Source: an uncultured Alphaproteobacteria bacterium (GTDB taxonomy: Bacteria; Pseudomonadota; Alphaproteobacteria; Puniceispirillales; Marisalimonadaceae). Taken from it: 40,639 nt of DNA. Under the pieces are notes generated by a model. The model had not been told where the DNA came from and did no database searches. It saw only the letters and a list, made by a program, of their open reading frames with translations. Shown in pieces: positions 36,224-40,639 of the stretch (the stretch's first letter is position 1; the number at the start of each line of letters is the position of its first letter). The stretch is taken from the NCBI GenBank assembly GCA_937142855.1, contig CAKZQZ010000086.1, positions 1 to 40,639 on the forward strand, read 5' to 3'. Both the position numbers and the translations under genes were made by a program.

Positions 36224-36961
36224 ATGCCCTTTAACTTAGACACCCTTCTTTTAAAAAGCTTTGCGGCCATTGCAGAAACCGGAAGCTTCAGCCGCGCCGC
36301 AGAGATCGTCGGTAGAAGCCAATCTGCTGTAAGCTTACAGATTAAGAAGTTGGAAGAAGGCTTGAACTGCCAACTCTTCGACCGCAGCAACCGCGATATT
36401 GCCCTGACCGATAAGGGAGAGGTTTTTCTAGGTTATGCGCGCCGGATGATAGAGCTTCAATGGGAGGCCTTTAGCCGCCTGAATGAGCCGGAAGTACGTG
36501 GGGAAATAACCTTTGGGGTGCCTGAAGATTTTGCTACACATTATCTGCCGTATATTCTGGCCAGCTTTGCCAAGCATCACCGGCATGTTCAACTTCATGT
36601 GACCTGCGATTTAACCTTAAATCTTATGAAGGCCTTTCAGAAGAGGGATCTTGATATTATTCTTGTAAAACGCGACCCGGAAAGCGTGAAAGGCGGCACG
36701 AAAGTTTGGAGGGAACCTTTAGTGTGGGTGGCGGCAGAGTATTACCAGATGAAAGAACCTATTCCCCTTGTGTTATCACCACAACCCTGCATTTACCGCG
36801 CCAGAGCCTTGGGTGCGCTGGATCGTATGAGAAAGCCATGGCAGATTGCCTATACTAGCCCCAGTCTTGCCGGAACAATTGCCGCCGTAAAAGCAGGGCT
36901 TGGCGTAACAGTTTTGCCAGCCATCATTAGTAATCCAGACCCTGTTTCTACGAAGGGGTAG
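36224..36961 (+). pseudogene. LysR-family regulator, 3'-truncated
   Basis: The N-terminal HTH is intact (LLLKSFAAIAETGSFSRAAE, VGRSQSAVSLQIKKLEEGL), followed by a substrate-binding domain to about residue 233 (KAGLGVTVLPA). After that the frame runs into antisense MauE sequence and ends NPDPVSTKG. Normal LysR proteins have about 290-310 residues, so the last part of the effector domain is missing. It diverges from the SbtA-like gene, a common pairing in which LysR regulates the transporter. HTH function could persist; effector control is doubtful. Confidence 0.8.
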
Positions 36962-37461
36962 ACGTATCCATATCGCACCCATCGCTGTGCCAGCAGGTCA
37001 TAATTGAGAAACATGGTCGCAAAGCGTTCGACATCCTGAAGCTTTTGTAACCCTAGCAGCACCATGGAGATTGAGATAAACCATTCGATAGTTCGTCCAG
37101 AGAAGGGTGTCCCAAGCGCGACCCATGTCACGGCGAGTGCCATGAAGGCCGCGACCGAAAACAACATAATGACAGGCGTGTAGGTCAGGGTATCCCTGGC
37201 TTTAGTGGGCTTGCCAAAATATTCTCTTAGATCATCGAACCCCCCAATACGAACGCCGTCGATAAAGGTCTGTGGGGTCGTTGCAAGGCCATGCTTGGTC
37301 TTGAAGGCATCCACTTCTTCTCTGCTAGTCAAATGGCGATCTTCCACCTCGTATCCCTCGCGTTCCAGCAAATCCTTGGATTTCAGACCGTGAGGGCACA
37401 TACGATCCGACATTACCATGCGATGGAGTGTTGCTATTTTGGTAGCCTTATTTCTTGGCAT
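36850..37461 (-). CDS. glutaredoxin-like/MauE fusion membrane protein, 3'-truncated
   Basis: Residues 1-85 are a glutaredoxin-like domain with the active-site-like motif MCPHGLKSKDLL (C22) and GLATTPQTFIDGVRIGG; residues 95-180 are a MauE/DoxX-type membrane part (MLFSVAAFMALAVTWVAL, WFISISMVLLGLQKLQDVE, YVYPFVETGSGLLMMAG). After MMAG the frame passes antisense through the LysR fragment and ends at 36850, so the last MauE helices are lost. I start it at the ATG at 37461 because the upstream frame crosses the promoter. The family goes with CueR-type regulators in copper/redox clusters. Confidence 0.75.
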   Translation of the reverse strand: MPRNKATKIATLHRMVMSDRMCPHGLKSKDLLEREGYEVEDRHLTSREEVDAFKTKHGLATTPQTFIDGVRIGGFDDLREYFGKPTKARDTLTYTPVIMLFSVAAFMALAVTWVALGTPFSGRTIEWFISISMVLLGLQKLQDVERFATMFLNYDLLAQRWVRYGYVYPFVETGSGLLMMAGKTVTPSPAFTAAIVPARLGLV

Positions 37462-37514
37462 TTCATTTACCCTTTCATCGGTCTTTGCGAAGTCGTTGCA
37501 CCTATTTGGACTAT

Positions 37515-37545
37515 CATTTAGTCTTCCCAGCAACTGGAAGGTCAA
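37515..37545 (-). promoter_or_regulatory. CueR/MerR-type promoter-operator for the glutaredoxin-MauE gene
   Basis: On the minus strand, -35 TTGACC (37540-37545) is followed by a 19-nt spacer and a -10-like TAAATG (37515-37520). The spacer holds the near-perfect dyad CTTCCAG-TTG-CTGGGAAG (37523-37540). A 19-bp spacer with a central dyad of this sequence is the hallmark of CueR/HmrR copper-responsive promoters. It points towards the glutaredoxin-MauE gene and overlaps the leader of the divergent regulator. Confidence 0.8.
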
Positions 37546-37556
37546 GGAGGATTTGC

Positions 37557-38147
37557 ATGAACATTTCTGCTGCATCCAAGGCGGCTGGCTTGCCCGTCAA
37601 AACAGTTCGCTACTATGCAGATATCGGTTTGGTAAGCGCACCATCACGATCAGATACCGGGTACCGCACCTACGATGATGCATCAGTCCGAAAGCTAATA
37701 TTTATAAGACGATCCCGCGCGTTTGGCTTTACCATTGAAGAGTGTCGCGAGCTTCTTGACCTATACCAGGATCAAGATCGCACTAGCGCGGAGGTAAAGC
37801 GCAAGGAAGGCTTTATTGATTGGGCGTGGAGTAGTGAGCCACTCATCAAATCAGGAATATTCTATCGCGGTCGTCAAGAGATCATCCCGCTGCCTGCTTC
37901 ATCCTTAGCTGCAAAACAGGATATGCTGATCGACAACCGAACAGGAATTCTGCACCCAAAAGGCATTTGGCTGGGGGAAGAAGAGGTTCGGGAAATGAGC
38001 ATATTCTCGGAACTTCCCGATAAAACCCGCATGACCGTCTCTCTTCTCCTATATCCTGATGACGCTCCAGGAAAATGGGACCGCGATTTGGAGGAACCAA
38101 CAGAACACGACACATACGATCAGTTCGTTATTGGAGGCCAGGTGTGA
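37557..38147 (+). pseudogene. CueR/HmrR-like regulator with replaced C-terminus
   Basis: AAGGAGG precedes the ATG. Residues 1-82 are a MerR-family DNA-binding domain and linker (KTVRYYADIGLVSAPSRSD, FIRRSRAFGFTIEECRELL, DQDRTSAEVKR). After about residue 83 similarity to CueR stops and an in-frame 113-residue acidic tail follows (GILHPKGIWLGEEEVREMSI, YPDDAPGKWDRDLEEPTEHD). The dimerisation helix and metal-binding cysteines of CueR are absent, so copper sensing should be lost. The tail looks like real protein rather than noise, but I cannot name its source. Confidence 0.7.
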
Positions 38148-38258
38148 AAAGAAACGACTGCTCAGCGGAGCTGCACGACTTGACGGAATGGAAAACCCTT
38201 TTTGTTGTTCCTAGTCATTTGAGGGGCACATCGCAAATAGCGTAGTTGGTTCGTAATA
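38148..38258. other. 111-nt non-coding gap
   Basis: No gene is visible between the hybrid regulator and the next MerR gene. Base composition stays intermediate. A GGGGCACATCGCAAATAGCG string at 38223 loosely recalls Tn3-family ends but does not match one I can name. A further recombination joint could lie here, since the genes on either side end tail to tail. Confidence 0.3.
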
Positions 38259-38714
38259 TCATCGCGGTCCCCGTGATTTGGCCGTGGGATGTCTCTCGTT
38301 CAAACAATTCGAATGATCAGCCAGAACCTCAATGATCCGGCATTCCGCAACTTTCCCGCCACCACACTCGCGGACCATGCGCTTCAATTCCCGTTCCATA
38401 GAGCGCAGGCGGCCCAAGCGTTCCTGGACACCGTGCAGGTGCTCGCGTGCGATGGCGTCCACTTGTTCACACGACTGTTCGGGCTGATTCGAAAACGACA
38501 GCAATTGGCGAATATCGTCCAGACTGAAACCCAGCTCCCGGCTGTGACGGATAAAGATCAGCCTCGAGGCCTGATCTTCTGAATAGATGCGCCGATTGCC
38601 GCTGGTGCGCCTCGTATCCGGCAACAGACCGATTTTCTCGTAGTGCCGAATGATCTGGACAGTGCAACCAGCTCTTTCTGCCAGTTCGCCAATTGAAATA
38701 TCTCTTACGTTCAT
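38259..38714 (-). CDS. MerR-family metal-responsive regulator (zinc/cadmium/lead type)
   Basis: A complete 151-residue MerR regulator: HTH SIGELAERAGCTVQIIRHYE, the wing SGNRRIYSEDQASRL, FIRHSRELGFSLDDIRQLL, a coiled-coil helix and a cysteine-bearing end. C82, C117, C125 and C137 are placed like the metal ligands of ZntR/CadR/PbrR, and VAECRIIEVLADHS is typical of regulators next to CDF-type transporters. The frame extends one TTG codon further, but ATG at 38714 has AGGA in front. It diverges from the transporter and probably both represses and activates it. Confidence 0.9.
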   Translation of the reverse strand: MNVRDISIGELAERAGCTVQIIRHYEKIGLLPDTRRTSGNRRIYSEDQASRLIFIRHSRELGFSLDDIRQLLSFSNQPEQSCEQVDAIAREHLHGVQERLGRLRSMERELKRMVRECGGGKVAECRIIEVLADHSNCLNERHPTAKSRGPR

Positions 38715-38726
38715 CAAATTTTCCTC

Positions 38727-38757
38727 TTGCTCCTACAACGATTGTAGATATTAGTAT
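38727..38757 (+). promoter_or_regulatory. MerR-type promoter-operator for the transporter cassette
   Basis: -35-like TTGCTC (38727-38732), a 19-nt spacer and -10-like TAGTAT (38752-38757) enclose the perfect dyad CTACAA-CGA-TTGTAG (38733-38747). This is the standard metal-responsive MerR arrangement in the divergent gap. Transcription would start about 65 nt before the transporter ATG. Confidence 0.7.
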
Positions 38758-38829
38758 CTCAGACTAGGGGCTGTCAAGGCGTCGTTCAATTGGATGACAA
38801 GCCTCGATAATGAATTACAGGAGCAAGGT

Positions 38830-39465
38830 ATGAGTGCAAGTTGCTGCGGACAAGATGCCCAATTCGACGGCGTTTCCGCCGCATTCAAGCGGGCATTGTG
38901 GATCGTCATCGCCATCAACGGCGCTATGTTCATCGTTGAGATGGCGGCGGGCGCTTTCGCGGGGTCGAAGGCGCTGCAGGCGGACGCCCTCGATTTCCTC
39001 GGCGATACGACCACTTACGCCATCAGCCTCTACGTCATCGGCATGGCCCTGCACGTCCGCGCGACGGCGGCACTCATCAAGGGGCTCAGCCTTGCGGCCA
39101 TGGGGCTATGGGTATTTGGATCGACCGCTTATCAAGTTCTCGTCCTCGGCGTGCCGTCCGCGACAGTCATGGGCGGTGTCGGGTTGTTGGCGCTTTTGGC
39201 AAACCTTGCAAGCGTCGTCCTTCTCATGCGATTCAAGGACGGCGACGCGAACGTTCGCTCCGTCTGGCTCTGCAGCCGCAACGACGCCATCGGAAATGTG
39301 GCCGTCATCGGGGCGGCAGCCGGTGTCTATTTTACCGGGACTGCGTGGCCAGACCTTATTGTCGCCGCTCTCATGGCCGGCCTGTTCCTCTGGTCGGCCA
39401 CGCAGATCGTGCGTCAGGCGTGGGGAGAAATGCAACATTGTGCCGTTCCCGCGACGGGCGAGTGA
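38830..39465 (+). CDS. short CDF-like cation transporter
   Basis: A 211-residue membrane protein with about six hydrophobic segments, resembling the membrane domain of cation diffusion facilitators and lacking their cytoplasmic C-terminal domain. Metal-site positions in helices 2 and 5 read D55-x3-D59 (ADALDFLGD) and C-x3-D (WLCSRNDAIGN), instead of the usual H-x3-D. The N-terminus has a CC pair (SASCCGQ). The ATG at 38830 follows AGGAGCAAGGT and is preferred to one at 38794 that has no ribosome site. Likely an exporter of zinc, cadmium, lead or a similar ion, controlled by the divergent MerR. Confidence 0.8.
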   Translation: MSASCCGQDAQFDGVSAAFKRALWIVIAINGAMFIVEMAAGAFAGSKALQADALDFLGDTTTYAISLYVIGMALHVRATAALIKGLSLAAMGLWVFGSTAYQVLVLGVPSATVMGGVGLLALLANLASVVLLMRFKDGDANVRSVWLCSRNDAIGNVAVIGAAAGVYFTGTAWPDLIVAALMAGLFLWSATQIVRQAWGEMQHCAVPATGE

Positions 39466-39479
39466 GGTCGGGTAGCACC

Positions 39480-39908
39480 ATGCAGAACACCTCCCATCAA
39501 ACCAACGCCTTGTATCTCGCATGGCTGATTGCTTTGACCGCGACCCTCGGGGCCCTGTTCATCGGGGAAGTCATGGGACGAACACCCTGTGTTCTTTGCT
39601 GGTACCAACGGATCGCCATGTTTCCGCTGGCACTTATCCTGGGGCTTGCGAGTTTTCGAGCCGATCATGCGGTTCGGCACTACGTTATTCCTTTGGCATT
39701 GATTGGCGGCTTGATCGCACTTTGGCATAGCCTGCTTTTCGTCGGGATCATCCCCGAACCAATTCAACCCTGTGAACGCAACGGACCATCATGCTCGGGA
39801 GAAGATCAAGTGCTGTTTGGCGTTCTGCCGCTACCGTACCTGTCCGTTTTCTCCTTCAGTGCCATCATTTTGTTGCTGACCGTTCCCTTTAGAAAGAGAT
39901 CTTCATGA
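39480..39908 (+). CDS. dsbB: DsbB/BdbC-type disulfide bond formation protein
   Basis: A 142-residue four-helix membrane protein that re-oxidises DsbA with quinone. Cysteine pairs are C37/C40 (TPCVLCWYQRI) and C97/C104 (QPCERNGPSCSGE), the second in the periplasmic loop. It has the short BdbC length. ATG at 39480 follows GAGG; a longer upstream frame overlaps the transporter gene antiphase and is not used. Its stop overlaps the dsbA-like start (ATGA at 39905-39908), so the two are translationally coupled. Confidence 0.9.
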   Translation: MQNTSHQTNALYLAWLIALTATLGALFIGEVMGRTPCVLCWYQRIAMFPLALILGLASFRADHAVRHYVIPLALIGGLIALWHSLLFVGIIPEPIQPCERNGPSCSGEDQVLFGVLPLPYLSVFSFSAIILLLTVPFRKRSS

Positions 39909-40561
39909 ACCGTCGAACCCTGATCATCGTGACCGCCGTAGTAGCAGTCGGACTATTTGCCATCGGTGGCCTTCTTTACTCCCCGACAAGCAAGGAAGTG
40001 GCGGTCACAAAACCAGTATCAAATGAAGCGCCGCTGGTAAGACCCCATTCGCCGGTCTTTGGAGCAAAAGATGCGCCCGTCACCATCGTCGAATTCTTCG
40101 ATCCCGCGTGCGAAGCATGCCGCGCCTTCCATCCCGTGGTGAAAAAGATACTTTCCGAGTTTCAGGGGAAAGTTCGCGTCGTGCTGAGATATACCCCCTT
40201 CCACGGTGAAGCCTCAGAACAGGCCATTCGTGTGCTCGAAGCGGCACGCATGCAGGGCGTTTTTGAGCCGGTCCTCGAAGCACTCCTTGAGTTCCAGCCC
40301 CGGTGGGCCTCCCATGGTGCCCCCGCGCCCGGTTTAATCCTTGCGATCGCTGAACAAGCTGGTCTTAACGCTGACAACGCGCAAACGCAGATGATGGCTC
40401 CTCAGACCGTTGGCGTTCTCAATCAAGATCGCGCCGATGTGGAAGCGGTTGGCGTGCGCCAGACACCCACCTTCTTCGTAAATGGAAAACCTCTTGATCC
40501 CTTCGGCGCAGATGAGTTGCGCGCCCTCGTGGCTGCGGAAGTCTCGGCGAATGGATCATGA
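39905..40561 (+). CDS. DsbA/DsbG-like thiol oxidoreductase
   Basis: A 218-residue exported thioredoxin-fold protein. A membrane anchor or signal lies at residues 5-25; the active site is FFDPACEACRAFH (C69, C72) and the cis-proline loop is RQTPTFFVNG near residue 185. The CEAC type with a FFDPAC context is the group linked with BdbC-like proteins. Together with the adjacent dsbB it forms a complete periplasmic disulfide-forming pair inside a metal-regulated cassette. Confidence 0.9.
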   Translation: MNRRTLIIVTAVVAVGLFAIGGLLYSPTSKEVAVTKPVSNEAPLVRPHSPVFGAKDAPVTIVEFFDPACEACRAFHPVVKKILSEFQGKVRVVLRYTPFHGEASEQAIRVLEAARMQGVFEPVLEALLEFQPRWASHGAPAPGLILAIAEQAGLNADNAQTQMMAPQTVGVLNQDRADVEAVGVRQTPTFFVNGKPLDPFGADELRALVAAEVSANGS

Positions 40562-40586
40562 CCAGAAAACTATCAGGAACAAACCT

Positions 40587-40639
40587 ATGAGAAAATCTAC
40601 CTTCCATGCCCTTGCATTCAGTATTCTGGTCGGATTGCC
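40587..40639 (+). CDS. start of an exported protein, cut by the window edge
   Basis: The ATG at 40587 follows AGGAAC and opens MRKSTFHALAFSILVGL, a typical signal-peptide start, then leaves the window. It is 25 nt after the dsbA-like stop on the same strand, so it probably belongs to the same operon. Identity cannot be judged. Confidence 0.5.
   Translation, partial: MRKSTFHALAFSILVGL

Noticed and set aside
37515-37523. CATTTAGTC matching the tRNA-Val 3' segment, as a right attachment site
   Set aside because: Only about 9-10 nt match, and the site is already explained as part of the CueR-type promoter. A real att repeat should be longer.
38221-38245. Tn3-family terminal inverted repeat
   Set aside because: The GGGG start is suggestive, but the rest does not match any end I know, and there is no transposase or resolvase and no partner repeat in the window.
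38834-39908. Alternative plus frames over the transporter and upstream extension of dsbB (38834-39475, 39108-39479)
   Set aside because: These are GC-rich out-of-phase frames, arginine- and serine-rich, lacking motifs; the transporter frame has membrane helices and a good ribosome site.
1-40639. CRISPR array, toxin-antitoxin pair, restriction or other defence system
   Set aside because: I saw no regularly spaced repeats and no gene pair or domain that supports such a system in this window.

Overview
The window joins two very different kinds of DNA. Positions 1 to about 34,300 are a compact, AT-rich chromosomal segment (a sampled line at 24301 has 14 G/C in 60). It has short intergenic gaps, frequent TTG starts and convergent genes whose stop codons touch or overlap. 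The gene content (class II DAHP synthase, the small PurL with PurQ and PurS, purL-bolA-grxD order, a GltX with HIGN and LSKR motifs, MnmC, YcgN) fits a streamlined, probably marine, alphaproteobacterium. That assignment is inference; no rRNA is present.

Chromosomal layout: an oxidoreductase, a MaoC/FAS1-type dehydratase and glutathione reductase (84-3250); class II DAHP synthase, nicotinate phosphoribosyltransferase and NAD synthetase (3353-7611), the last two forming an NAD salvage pair; gltX, cysS, trmJ and rpsD (7660-11914), a translation block; on the minus strand purB-purC-purS-purQ-purL-bolA-grxD (17889 down to 11939), purine synthesis followed by the BolA/monothiol glutaredoxin iron-sulfur pair; map, a CinA-like protein, rhomboid protease, panC and tRNA-Leu (18199-21558); an FMN hydroxy-acid dehydrogenase, an HD hydrolase and a membrane coiled-coil protein; a lipid-modification neighbourhood (SDR, NTF2-like, CFA-like methyltransferase, DUF1365, FAD amine-oxidase-like protein, 24186-28645) with a 58-residue membrane protein next to it; then ycgN, mnmC, an N-formylglutamate amidohydrolase-like gene, an aromatic/aspartate aminotransferase, a thioesterase and a cyclophilin-like protein.

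A tRNA-Val(GAC)-like gene at 34219 with an abnormal 3' acceptor end, followed by a tyrosine recombinase (34372), marks the boundary of an integrated element. From about 35,590 base composition rises (a sampled line at 36421 has 32/60 G/C, one at 39001 has 38/60). The first 2.6 kb of this DNA is a mosaic of gene fragments: a MerR pseudogene, the adjoining 5' halves of a divergent sbtA/LysR pair, a glutaredoxin-MauE gene cut at its 3' end, and a CueR-like regulator whose C-terminus is replaced by foreign sequence. Three junctions can be placed within a few bases by eye (about 35,762, 36,920 and 37,803). After them comes an apparently intact metal/redox cassette: a zinc/cadmium/lead-type MerR regulator diverging from a short CDF-like transporter, then DsbB, DsbA and the start of a further exported protein at the window edge. 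MerR-type operators with 19-bp promoter spacers are visible for both the glutaredoxin gene and the transporter.

I do not see a CRISPR array, an intact insertion sequence, a phage structural module or an obvious anti-phage system. The most noteworthy material is the tRNA/integrase boundary, the chain of truncated genes behind it, the metal-responsive disulfide cassette, and in the chromosome the CFA-like cluster with altered active-site residues plus a short unlisted membrane protein.
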